Positions 44,966 to 53,700 of a stretch of 64,000 nucleotides of DNA are shown here, in pieces. Source of the DNA: Staphylococcus sp. ACRSN. Its GTDB lineage: Bacteria > Bacillota > Bacilli > Staphylococcales > Staphylococcaceae. Made by a program: the position numbers and the translations under genes. The notes beneath the pieces were generated by a model that had not been told where the DNA came from, made no database searches, and was given only the letters and a program-made list of their open reading frames with translations. The stretch spans positions 124,001 through 188,000 of the forward strand of contig NZ_JAKRNS010000001.1 in the NCBI RefSeq assembly GCF_022346615.1, read 5' to 3'. Each line of letters opens with the position of its first letter. Within the stretch, counting starts at the first letter, position 1.

Positions 44966-45760
44966 ATGTCTAATTGGTTGGATATAGATAGCAAAGTTGT
45001 AATTATTACAGGTGGTAGTTCAGGCATAGGGAGTGTTATTGTTAAATCATTATTAGCAAATGGCACTATCGTTTATAACGCTGATTTGAAAAATAGTGAT
45101 GAAATTCATGAACACTACAATTTTATCGAAGTGGATGTTACAGATAAAAATAGAGTTCAAGAAGCAGTGAAATCAATATACGATAACGAAAAAAGAATAG
45201 ATATTTTAATTAATAATGCCGGAGTGAATTTGCCAAGATTATTATCAGACACTCAAGGTACACATCCAGAATATGAAATTAATGAACGTGATTTGGACTT
45301 TATGTTTAATGTGAACTTGAAAGGTCCAATATGGTTTAGCCAGGCTGTTGCTAAATATTTTATCAAACAACAAGCAGGTAAGATAATTAATATTTCAAGT
45401 GAAGCTGGACAAGAAGGATCTGAAGGTCAAAGTTTATATTCAGCAACCAAAGCTGCATTAATTGGTTTGACGAGGAGTTGGGCAAAGGAGCTTGGGAAAC
45501 ATAATATTAATGTAACTGCAATTGCGCCAGGTATTATAGAAGAGACTGGGTTGCGTACACCAGAATATGAAAGTGCATTAGCTTATAGTAGAAATATAAC
45601 TGTTGATCAACTAAATGGGGATTATTCGAAATCGATACCATTAAAAAGGGTAGGGAAACTAAGTGAAATAGCCGATTTAGTGTGTTATTTAAGTTCTAGT
45701 AAATCTAACTATATTACTGGAACCACTATCAATATCTCAGGAGGCAAATCTCGAGGATAA
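44966..45760 (+). CDS. srlD: Sorbitol-6-phosphate 2-dehydrogenase
   Basis: A 264-residue SDR: TGGSSGIG, NNAG, catalytic Ser (NISS) and Tyr-Lys in YSATK. The N-terminus NWLDIDSKVVIITGGSSGIG matches lactobacillal GutF. It oxidises glucitol-6-phosphate to fructose-6-phosphate. First gene of a six-gene operon encoding the glucitol PTS, which supports this specific assignment. Confidence 0.9.
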   Translation: MSNWLDIDSKVVIITGGSSGIGSVIVKSLLANGTIVYNADLKNSDEIHEHYNFIEVDVTDKNRVQEAVKSIYDNEKRIDILINNAGVNLPRLLSDTQGTHPEYEINERDLDFMFNVNLKGPIWFSQAVAKYFIKQQAGKIINISSEAGQEGSEGQSLYSATKAALIGLTRSWAKELGKHNINVTAIAPGIIEETGLRTPEYESALAYSRNITVDQLNGDYSKSIPLKRVGKLSEIADLVCYLSSSKSNYITGTTINISGGKSRG

Positions 45761-45783
45761 TCCCATAAAGTTAGGGGAGTATA

Positions 45784-47658
45784 ATGAAGCTTAATAAAAA
45801 ACATATACAGATAATTAAAATATTGCTTGAATCACATACTTCAATCGAAAAAGTATCATTTTTATTAAATATTTCTGAAAAAACGTTACTTAATTATGTT
45901 AAACAAATAAATGACTATTTTAGTAAATCGATGAGTATTATTAAACAACATCATAATTTAATACTACATGTTGAAGACGAAAATAAGTTTCTAAAATTAT
46001 TTGATATATTAACAAAATCAACGCAAAATGATGTAATTAATAAAATGGAAAACATTTTCTTTCAAATTTTGAATCAAAATGTAATTACTATTGATGACTT
46101 AGCTGAATTTAACTTTATGAGTAAAACAAGTATCAATAATTTGTTGAAAGAGATGAAGCAGATTATTGAGAAGTATAAAGTGTCGATTGTTGGGAAACCC
46201 AATGTAGGTTTGTATATTGATGGTAAGGAATATGATATTAGAAAATTGATAATTGAATACTTCAATCAACAATACAGTACTACAGATATTGATAATGAAT
46301 TACTTGTACAGTTAGAAAATCTGAAAGTAGCACTTAAATTAGATGAACAGTCGTATAAGAGATTAATATTAACTATAAAAGCTACAATTGATCGGTTAGA
46401 GAAAGGTTCTAAAATCGATGATGACATAAATATTGATAATCATGTGTATAGTTCAAAAGATTACAATAATATAGCATTTATAAAAACTTATTTAAGTAAC
46501 CACTTTACAGACATAGATGTAAATAAAGAAATGATTCTCGTTGTAATAGCATTACTGGGACGACGCGCTTCCATTTTAGATGAGTTAATTACTTCTTCTG
46601 AAGCTACTGTCATACAAACAATTATTGATGAAACAATAGGTGATGTATACGAATACTATGGTTTAGAGTTAGATGATGGATTGTTTACAAAAGACATTAG
46701 ACTACACATTAAATACTTAATAAATCGCATTATATTTAATATAAATATTAATGACGAAAGTATTAATGATATGAAAGAAAGATTTCCATTTGCCTTTGAG
46801 TTATCAAAAATATTAGGAGAAAATATAACAAAATATATACAAATACAAGTTTCTGAAGAGGAGTTAAGTTATCTTACCATTTATTTTAGTATCTATCTTG
46901 AGAAAATAGAAAGGGAAGTAAAATCAATATCTAAAATTGCTATTATTACTGATTTCGGTCTAAGTATTCAAAAATTATTACAAAACAATATTATGAAAAT
47001 TTTTGGATCTGATGTAAAGATTATTATAATTGAACAATCAAATTTTGATGAATTTGCAGTAAATGACTTTGAGATAATAATTTCTACTATTCGACTAAAT
47101 AGGTTATTTAATAAAATAATATATTTAGAAAATGTATTTGATGAGCAGCAACTTAAGCTGAAAATTGAACAGTTTTTAATATATAAAGATTTAAAACACA
47201 ACAATGTTTTTAATAAAAGTGTCATTGTAGACCTTATTAATTCTGAAGATTTTGAACATTATAATAAAAAATGGTCATATAAATCATTGATTGAAAATTT
47301 AGCGGACAAATTAGTGATTGAAGAAAAAGTTGATTCTGAATTTAAACAAAGACTGATGATCAGAGAACAAGATAAATCAACAATTGATAAGCATTTGGGG
47401 TTTCCACATACATCACATTCAGGTACGACAATCAGTATTAAAGTGGGTTTATTAGATGAAGGATGCATTGATTATCCGAATTTAAAAATAGTTATATTGG
47501 TTGCCACACCCGATGAAATGGTGAATGAAACATTGCTTATTAGAGTCTATGAAGAAGTTTTGGCAATCTCTAATAATGCATATTTAATTAGTAAGTTATC
47601 TAAAGACACTAATTTCCAAGCATTTGCGCAATTATTAAATCAAGAAATGAAGGGATAA
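45784..47658 (+). CDS. gutR: PRD-type PTS-controlled transcriptional activator
   Basis: A 624-residue MtlR/LevR-like regulator: two N-terminal HTH domains (about 1-130), PTS regulation domains (about 190-390), an EIIB-like region, and a C-terminal mannitol/fructose-type EIIA domain with His in GFPHTSHSGT (about 540-546). Phosphorylation by HPr and EII signals would switch it on when sorbitol is present. AGGGGAG precedes the ATG. Lying inside the operon, it is inferred to be its activator. Confidence 0.85.
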   Translation: MKLNKKHIQIIKILLESHTSIEKVSFLLNISEKTLLNYVKQINDYFSKSMSIIKQHHNLILHVEDENKFLKLFDILTKSTQNDVINKMENIFFQILNQNVITIDDLAEFNFMSKTSINNLLKEMKQIIEKYKVSIVGKPNVGLYIDGKEYDIRKLIIEYFNQQYSTTDIDNELLVQLENLKVALKLDEQSYKRLILTIKATIDRLEKGSKIDDDINIDNHVYSSKDYNNIAFIKTYLSNHFTDIDVNKEMILVVIALLGRRASILDELITSSEATVIQTIIDETIGDVYEYYGLELDDGLFTKDIRLHIKYLINRIIFNININDESINDMKERFPFAFELSKILGENITKYIQIQVSEEELSYLTIYFSIYLEKIEREVKSISKIAIITDFGLSIQKLLQNNIMKIFGSDVKIIIIEQSNFDEFAVNDFEIIISTIRLNRLFNKIIYLENVFDEQQLKLKIEQFLIYKDLKHNNVFNKSVIVDLINSEDFEHYNKKWSYKSLIENLADKLVIEEKVDSEFKQRLMIREQDKSTIDKHLGFPHTSHSGTTISIKVGLLDEGCIDYPNLKIVILVATPDEMVNETLLIRVYEEVLAISNNAYLISKLSKDTNFQAFAQLLNQEMKG

Positions 47659-47659
47659 A

Positions 47660-48133
47660 ATGTTCATATTATTACTTATTATATTAGCAGCAGTAGGATT
47701 TGTAATACAACATTTATTAGGTTGGTTGCAAATTAAAAATTTTACAAAACATTATATTGAGTTACGACGACAAGGTAAGGTAGCGATAGGCAGGAGACCT
47801 GCGATATTGAAAGCAGGTACTTTAGTCTTACTGCAATTGAATGGGAAAAATGAGATTGAAGAAGCGCGATTTATGCAAGGTGTTACAGTTTTTAGTAAGT
47901 TCAAAAAGTTAGACGGATTAAATGGATTGAAAATAAACAAAATCACAGATCAAGAAATTAACAATTATAATAAGCTACTGATAAAAGCAATATTAGATGC
48001 TCAACATACATTTAATGTAGTAAGTAATGGAGGAGAAGTTGAAAAAATTCCGTCTCCTATGATGAAAGCGGTTAAAAAAGTAAATAAATTAATAAAAAAT
48101 GAAAGGGGAATGAAACATGGATTACATCGTTAA
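47660..48133 (+). CDS. srlM: Glucitol operon activator GutM-like protein
   Basis: A 157-residue protein with an N-terminal membrane helix (about 2-20), then a soluble GutM domain (RRQGKVAIGRRPAILKAGTL). GutM supports expression of the operon in enterobacteria. Its start is one base after the activator stop and its end overlaps srlA by 17 bases. Confidence 0.85.
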   Translation: MFILLLIILAAVGFVIQHLLGWLQIKNFTKHYIELRRQGKVAIGRRPAILKAGTLVLLQLNGKNEIEEARFMQGVTVFSKFKKLDGLNGLKINKITDQEINNYNKLLIKAILDAQHTFNVVSNGGEVEKIPSPMMKAVKKVNKLIKNERGMKHGLHR

Positions 48134-48668
48134 ATTTGCCGAAGGCTTTATAAAACTTTTCCAAACTGGTGCAGATACTTTTATAGAATGGATGGGGACA
48201 ATCGTTCCTTTAGTACTCATGCTGTTAATTGCTATGAATACATTAATACAATTAATTGGTGAAGATAGAATAAATTTAATAGCTCAAAAATCTGCTAAAA
48301 ATCCACTTATGCGTTATTTAGTATTACCATTTTTAGGTTCATTTATGTTGGCGAATCCAATGGTACATTCCTTAGGTCGATTTATGCCTGAAAAGTATAA
48401 GCCGAGTTATTTTGCTTCAGCTGCACAATTTGCACATACAAGTAATGGAATATTTCCACATATAAATCCAGCTGAATTATTTGTATTTTTAGGTATAGCA
48501 AATGGCATACAAAAATTAGGATTACCAACTACAGATCTAGCAGTACGTTACTTATTGGTTGGCCTAGTAATGAACTTTATCGGTGGTTGGATAACTGATT
48601 TAACAACAAGTTTTGTAGAAAAACAACAAAAAGTGAAATTGAGCAAAGAAATAAAATTAGAAGGTTGA
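48117..48668 (+). CDS. srlA: PTS glucitol/sorbitol transporter subunit IIC (IIC2)
   Basis: A 183-residue membrane protein of the glucitol EIIC2 family (MRYLVLPFLGSFMLANPMV, QFAHTSNGIFPHINPAELF), four to five helices. With the IIBC subunit it forms the sorbitol channel. AAAGGGG lies before the ATG, inside srlM. Confidence 0.9.
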   Translation: MDYIVKFAEGFIKLFQTGADTFIEWMGTIVPLVLMLLIAMNTLIQLIGEDRINLIAQKSAKNPLMRYLVLPFLGSFMLANPMVHSLGRFMPEKYKPSYFASAAQFAHTSNGIFPHINPAELFVFLGIANGIQKLGLPTTDLAVRYLLVGLVMNFIGGWITDLTTSFVEKQQKVKLSKEIKLEG

Positions 48669-48678
48669 GGTGAAAGAA

Positions 48679-49686
48679 ATGAAGAAAGTAAAAGTATCTA
48701 AGGGATCAGGTGGTTTTGGTGGTCCATTAACTTTTGGTGTAGAAGGAAATAAGACAAAATTAGTATATATTACAGGTGGCCATAAGCCAGCCATTGTAGA
48801 TAAAATAGCTGAAATTACAGGGGCAGAACCTGTGAATGGATTTGAAACTTCTGTACCTGAAGATGAAATGATGGCGATTATTATAGATTGTGGTGGTACA
48901 TTAAGATGTGGTATTTATCCTAAAAAACGTATTCCAACCATAAATATTATGGCAACAGGAAAAAGTGGTCCATTAAGACAATATATTACTGAAGATATCT
49001 ACGTATCAAATGTAGATGTTAATCAAGTGGTTGAACTTGATGAAAGCATTCATTCGGAAGTGAATGATAAGCAGGATGAAGCAGTTGCTACTGAACAAAA
49101 CGATAATCAGTATTCTAAGAATAAAAAAATTATGGAAACACGAGCTGAACAAGAGCACAAATCAATTTTAACTAAGATTGGTTTAGGTGCAGGTAAGGTG
49201 ATTAATACATTTTATCAAGCAGCTAGAGATGCGGTAGAAACAATGTTACACACGATTATTCCATTTATGGGATTTGTTGCGTTACTTATAGGTATTATTC
49301 AGGGTTCTGGTATTGGTAAAGCATTTGCTAATATAATGTCTCCATTAGCTGGTAATATTTGGGGGCTAATGGCAATAGGACTCATATGCTCACTTCCATT
49401 TTTAAGCCCGTTATTAGGACCTGGTGGGGTTATTGGACAAGTGTTAGGTACTTTAATTGGAGTGGAAATTGGTAAAGGAAATATACCACCTCATTTAGCA
49501 TTACCAGCACTATTTGCAATTAATACACAAAATGCTGCAGACTTTATTCCTGTTGGTTTGGGATTAGCAGAGGCTGAAACAAAAACAATTGAAGTTGGAG
49601 TTCCTTCTGTATTGTACTCTAGATTTTTAAATGGTGTCCCCCGTGTATTTGTAGCATGGCTTGCCAGTTTTGGATTATACAAATAA
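48679..49686 (+). CDS. srlE: PTS glucitol/sorbitol transporter subunit IIBC
   Basis: A 335-residue protein: N-terminal EIIB domain with the probable phosphorylated Cys71 in DCGGTLRCGIYP, an acidic linker (about 115-160), and a C-terminal membrane domain (about 170-335). ATG 48679 lies 6 nt after GAGGTG. It passes phosphate from IIA to sorbitol during import. Confidence 0.9.
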   Translation: MKKVKVSKGSGGFGGPLTFGVEGNKTKLVYITGGHKPAIVDKIAEITGAEPVNGFETSVPEDEMMAIIIDCGGTLRCGIYPKKRIPTINIMATGKSGPLRQYITEDIYVSNVDVNQVVELDESIHSEVNDKQDEAVATEQNDNQYSKNKKIMETRAEQEHKSILTKIGLGAGKVINTFYQAARDAVETMLHTIIPFMGFVALLIGIIQGSGIGKAFANIMSPLAGNIWGLMAIGLICSLPFLSPLLGPGGVIGQVLGTLIGVEIGKGNIPPHLALPALFAINTQNAADFIPVGLGLAEAETKTIEVGVPSVLYSRFLNGVPRVFVAWLASFGLYK

Positions 49687-49706
49687 AAAAATAGAGGAGA
49701 TTTACT

Positions 49707-50057
49707 ATGTATAAAACTATTGTGAAAGATGTGGGTAGTGAGGCGAGTGCATTTAGCGAAGAGAATATGATCATACTATTTGGTGATAATGCACCTGATG
49801 AGTTAATTGATTACTGTTATATCATTGAGATTAATAGCATTGAAGGAGAAATCACAGAATCTCAAAAAGTATTAATTGGTGATAAAACATTTGAAATTAC
49901 TAAAGTTGGTGCTTCTGTTCAAAAGAATTTAGCAGATTTAGGTCATATCACTTTAAAATTTGATGGCAGCACTAAAGCAGAACAGTCTGGAACGTTATAT
50001 TTAGAAGCAGCAGATGTTCCAAATATTGAAGTTGGAACAGAATTGAAAATAGTATAA
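49707..50057 (+). CDS. srlB: PTS glucitol/sorbitol transporter subunit IIA
   Basis: A 116-residue EIIA of the glucitol type (NMIILFGDNAPDELIDYCYI, VQKNLADLGHITLKFDG). In E. coli SrlB the annotated phosphohistidine is, as I recall, in CFIH; here that place reads CYII, and the only His is in LGHITLKF. The acceptor in this lineage may be that His. Last gene of the operon. Confidence 0.85.
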   Translation: MYKTIVKDVGSEASAFSEENMIILFGDNAPDELIDYCYIIEINSIEGEITESQKVLIGDKTFEITKVGASVQKNLADLGHITLKFDGSTKAEQSGTLYLEAADVPNIEVGTELKIV

Positions 50058-50079
50058 TATTTAAGATTATACTATATTA

Positions 50080-50113
50080 AAAAGTCCTTAAATAATAATT
50101 TAAGGACTTTTTG
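50080..50113 (+). terminator. Sorbitol operon terminator
   Basis: Perfect 15-bp stem AAAAAGTCCTTAAAT / ATTTAAGGACTTTTT, 4-base loop. Confidence 0.9.
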
Positions 50114-50123
50114 TTAATTTATA

Positions 50124-50975
50124 TTATTTTATCGGATTCATACCACCTTTCCAGGTTGTATATTGTAATGTTCCGCCTTGTTGTTTGAATTTGAAATTAT
50201 TTACACCACGTTCAAAAGGTGCAGCGGTTTGAACCTTGATATTTGGATCTACCTTCAGTAAATCAGCATACCATTGAGCCCATGCACTTCCAGATGTTGG
50301 TTCATCATCAGATACATTATAAGTTCCTGCTTCAAAATTTAAGGCTTGAATTGCAACTTCTACAGCATCATCTATGTGTATAAATGATTGAATACCGTCT
50401 GTAATCGTCACTTGACCATTTATAAATTGATTATATATCATGCCTTCTTTGCCATACCAAGTTCCTGGACCATAAAGTAAGCCATAGCGTAAAATGACAT
50501 GATTATCGATGCGTTTTGTTTCCTGTTCTAATCCTTCTACGCCATTAACTGTAATTTTGCGGTCGCCAGTTGATTGATAGTCTAGTGGCGTTTCTTCAGT
50601 TGCTAAATCATTACCAGCCTCATAGGCAAACGCAATACTTTGTGACTGTATTTGTCTCACATTATATTTTATGGCAATATCTACAAGATTTTTGGTTCCT
50701 TCTATTCTTACTTTTGTATTAGCAGACATATCAACTTGTTTTAAGTCAGTAATTTCATGCATGATAATGTCTGGTCTAAAATCATCAATTGTCTGATCTA
50801 ATGTCTCAATTTCTAGTACATTACCTATATATGCTTTGATACCAATTCGATTTAATTTTTCTTTGCCATGTTGTGAGGTTGTGAGTCCTGCTACATCATA
50901 ACCTTTGTCTAGTAAACGTTTCGTTAATTTCATGCCTATTAAACCCGTTGCACCTGTTACAAGTATTTTCGTCAA
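50124..50975 (-). CDS. NAD-dependent epimerase/dehydratase family protein
   Basis: A 283-residue extended-SDR protein: TGATGLIGMKLTKRLLDKGYDV at the N-terminus, then SQSIAFAYEAG and LRYGLLYGPGTWYG. Substrate unknown; the group includes NAD-dependent sugar epimerases and NmrA-like redox proteins. It follows the TetR gene on the same strand across a 182-base gap that contains nothing else recognisable. Confidence 0.8.
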   Translation of the reverse strand: MTKILVTGATGLIGMKLTKRLLDKGYDVAGLTTSQHGKEKLNRIGIKAYIGNVLEIETLDQTIDDFRPDIIMHEITDLKQVDMSANTKVRIEGTKNLVDIAIKYNVRQIQSQSIAFAYEAGNDLATEETPLDYQSTGDRKITVNGVEGLEQETKRIDNHVILRYGLLYGPGTWYGKEGMIYNQFINGQVTITDGIQSFIHIDDAVEVAIQALNFEAGTYNVSDDEPTSGSAWAQWYADLLKVDPNIKVQTAAPFERGVNNFKFKQQGGTLQYTTWKGGMNPIK

Positions 50976-51157
50976 TATTTGTCACCTCTATAATTATTTT
51001 CATTATCTTAATGTTAATTATAATTTTTAATGGTTTCAGTATGAGACATCGTTGAAATACTAGATTAAAATAATTTAACAATGAATAATTTTCATTTATG
51101 TGGATAGCTCCCTCATTTCGTGCTTTTGACACTGTTCATACAGGTCGTTTATTTTAC

Positions 51158-51745
51158 TCATTTCATTCTCTTTTCTGCTTCTGTTAGTAATCGTATGGGA
51201 CCGTTAGAATTTAGGGTGATTAATCGTTTGGCCATTGTATTGGGAGATTCTTGTAATTCACGTTTGATCCATCCTTGTATCATACCTGTGTAGGCGGAGG
51301 CAATATATTCGGCGACGACATGCTTATCAAGTGCCATATCGTTGTCGGCTCCTGTATCTTCAAAAAGTTGAATATAACGCACAGTAATAAAATCTTTTAA
51401 AGTGATATAAAAATTGGGATAACGTTGAAACATGATATGGTAGAAATCGTAATCATGCTTGATGTGGCTAAAAATATTATTAGCAATATAAAATTGTGAT
51501 TCCTCTATACTTTGGTGTTTAAGATAGAATTTATAAGTTTCTCCAAATAGTAGGTTAAAGTGGTGATCAATTGTTGCTGTCGTTAATTGAGATATGGAGC
51601 GAAAGTGTCTGTAAAAGGTGGATCGGTTTATTTCTGCATGGTTGCATAACGCACGGACAGTAATTTTAGCTAAAGGTAAGTATTCGAGTAATTCGATAAA
51701 TGCATTTTGGATTTTAATTTGTGATTTCTTGTTTTTTGATGTCAT
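51158..51745 (-). CDS. TetR-family regulator
   Basis: A 195-residue TetR protein with HTH ITVRALCNHAEINRSTFYRHF and a TetR_C_7-like helical domain. ATG 51745, 7 nt after GGGTGAG, is preferred over GTG 51757. It diverges from a CoA-transferase gene; an inverted repeat overlaps its leader. Confidence 0.85.
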   Translation of the reverse strand: MTSKNKKSQIKIQNAFIELLEYLPLAKITVRALCNHAEINRSTFYRHFRSISQLTTATIDHHFNLLFGETYKFYLKHQSIEESQFYIANNIFSHIKHDYDFYHIMFQRYPNFYITLKDFITVRYIQLFEDTGADNDMALDKHVVAEYIASAYTGMIQGWIKRELQESPNTMAKRLITLNSNGPIRLLTEAEKRMK

Positions 51746-51765
51746 AGGTTTTCTCACCCTTTATT

Positions 51766-51790
51766 GCAACACATTATTTATATGTGTTGC
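51766..51790. promoter_or_regulatory. Probable TetR operator
   Basis: GCAACACAT-N7-ATGTGTTGC is a perfect 9-bp inverted repeat 20 bp upstream of the TetR start, so autoregulation is likely; its distance (about 190 bp) from the CoA-transferase start leaves that target open. Confidence 0.65.
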
Positions 51791-51977
51791 TTTTTTGTTT
51801 TGTGCATGATTGTTTTGATTAGCGTATCGTTTTTATAATGTATTTATACAGTAATTTATATGATAGTATTTTGTAAATTATTTTAAATTAAATTTTATTT
51901 TTGTGTTGTGTATCTTAATAATAAAGTATTTGTAAAAATGAATTGAATGAATAAGTTCATATATGGAGGAATCGACA

Positions 51978-53474
51978 ATGATAAATAATGCTAAAGCCTT
52001 AAAGTCGCATCTATTAATGCAAAACGAAAATAGATTGCAAAGTGATGAATTTGATATGCATGCTGCGTTGGAAGACATTTTAAATTCAGTTGGTTATTCA
52101 ACTGCTGATAGTGGTGGCAAGGTTACGTTTTATGGTAAGGATCCGGTGATGCCAAGTACTTTAAGATTAGCATCGTTAGCTGGATTAGGGTTGGCAGCTA
52201 AGTCGGTTGCATTAGCACATTTATGGCAAGTAAGAGGTGGTAAAGGTCAAGATATTCACATAGATATTCGTAAAGCGGTGAAACGTCTATCACCTTTTTA
52301 TGAAAGAAAGTGGGAAACTTTGAATGGCTTTCCAGCAAAAGGACAAGAGGATCCTCACACACCGTTTAGATTTGATTTTTACCAAACAAAAGATAATCGC
52401 TGGGTAATGCCATTGAATCCTTATCCAAATGCAAAGGCACATGTATTGGATTTATTAAATTGTCGTTCAACCAAAGATGCTGTTGCAGAAGCAATTAAAG
52501 GATGGAATGGTAAGGACTTAGAAATTGAGGGTTCTAAAAATGGCGTCGTCATGCCGATGGTGCGTTCGTTAGAAGAATTTGTGGAAGAGGAACAATTTCA
52601 ACATGTTGCAGAAACGGAATTGATAGAAATTAAAAAAATTGGTGAATCTGAACCTGAAGGATTTTCAGATAATCCTAAACAGCCGTTAAGTGGTGTGAGG
52701 GCACTTGGTATGGGTCATGTCATTGCGGGTGCTGGATTAGGTAGAGGATTAGCATTACATGGGGCAGATGTGTTAAATGTATGGCGTCCATCAGAATTAG
52801 AAGTCGAAACGATGTATCTCACTTCTAATGTTGGTATGCGTTCAACGTATCTTGATATTGATAATAATAAAGAACATAGAAATCGTTTTGACACATTATT
52901 GCAAGATGCAGATATCTTTTTCATCAATAAAAGATATGGCTTTATGGAAAAATATGGTTTAACACCAAACGAATTAGCGGCACAAAGACCGGGCATCATT
53001 CATGCATCAGTTAATTTACATGGTCACACAGGTCCTTGGTCAGATCGCAATGGATTTGATCAAACTGCCGGCAGTGTGACGGGAGTCATGACACTGGAAG
53101 GAACAACTGAAAAACCGAAATTGCCACCCATTGTAGTGGTTAATGATTATGTGATTTCATGGCTATTGGAACTTGGTGTGATTAAGGCGCTAGAACGACG
53201 TGCTACAGAAGGTGGTAGCTATAGCGTGAGTGTGTCATTAAGTAAAGTATCTGCTTATTTAATGTCGTTAGGTATATTTGACAAAGCCTATGCAGAAACA
53301 ATGTCTAACAGTAATGAGGAACATCAAATTGTTGCGCCAGAGCAATTTGAAGCGGAAACATCATTAGGTACTTATAAAGGTGTAACGGATCAGGTGTATA
53401 TGTCTGAAACACCGGGAGAGTATGATACTGTGTTGATGTTTCGAGGTTCAGATAAACCGCAGTGGAAAGATTGA
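51978..53474 (+). CDS. CaiB/BaiF family III CoA-transferase
   Basis: A 498-residue protein. The C-terminal half (PLSGVRALGMGHVIAGAGLG, GADVLNVWRP, STYLDIDNNKEH, RPGIIHASVNLHGHTGPWSD) is the class III CoA-transferase fold, which moves CoA between carboxylates; the N-terminal third is less conserved. The usual catalytic Asp region reads YLDIDNN. ATG 51978 is 8 nt after GGAGG. Substrate unknown; carnitine-like or organic acids are typical for the family. Confidence 0.85.
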   Translation: MINNAKALKSHLLMQNENRLQSDEFDMHAALEDILNSVGYSTADSGGKVTFYGKDPVMPSTLRLASLAGLGLAAKSVALAHLWQVRGGKGQDIHIDIRKAVKRLSPFYERKWETLNGFPAKGQEDPHTPFRFDFYQTKDNRWVMPLNPYPNAKAHVLDLLNCRSTKDAVAEAIKGWNGKDLEIEGSKNGVVMPMVRSLEEFVEEEQFQHVAETELIEIKKIGESEPEGFSDNPKQPLSGVRALGMGHVIAGAGLGRGLALHGADVLNVWRPSELEVETMYLTSNVGMRSTYLDIDNNKEHRNRFDTLLQDADIFFINKRYGFMEKYGLTPNELAAQRPGIIHASVNLHGHTGPWSDRNGFDQTAGSVTGVMTLEGTTEKPKLPPIVVVNDYVISWLLELGVIKALERRATEGGSYSVSVSLSKVSAYLMSLGIFDKAYAETMSNSNEEHQIVAPEQFEAETSLGTYKGVTDQVYMSETPGEYDTVLMFRGSDKPQWKD

Positions 53475-53512
53475 ATCATAGTTAAGTAATATCAAAAAGC
53501 ACAACAAAATTT

Positions 53513-53558
53513 AAAAATGCGTCTAACTAAGTAATTACTACTTGTTAGACGCATTTTT
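53513..53558 (+). terminator. CoA-transferase gene terminator
   Basis: 15-bp perfect outer stem AAAAATGCGTCTAAC / GTTAGACGCATTTTT, extended inward by AAGTA / TACTT with a bulge. Confidence 0.9.
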
Positions 53559-53603
53559 TATTATAGAAAGCTTAGATTTGAAGTGTAAAAAGTATAAAAA
53601 TAA

Positions 53604-53632
53604 TTGACTGTAAGCGCTAACAGTATTACTAT
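53604..53632 (+). promoter_or_regulatory. iolT promoter with embedded cre
   Basis: TTGACT (53604-53609), 17-bp spacer, TACTAT (53627-53632). TGTAAGCGCTAACA (53609-53622) matches the cre consensus perfectly and fills the spacer. AATATTGGTTA at 53641-53651 fits a reverse-oriented IolR box at 10 of 11 positions. Confidence 0.75.
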
Positions 53633-53700
53633 AATTATTAAATATTGGTTATATTTTAGTGTAGTTTTGGATTTTATCACCAAAAACAAGGGGTGTATTT

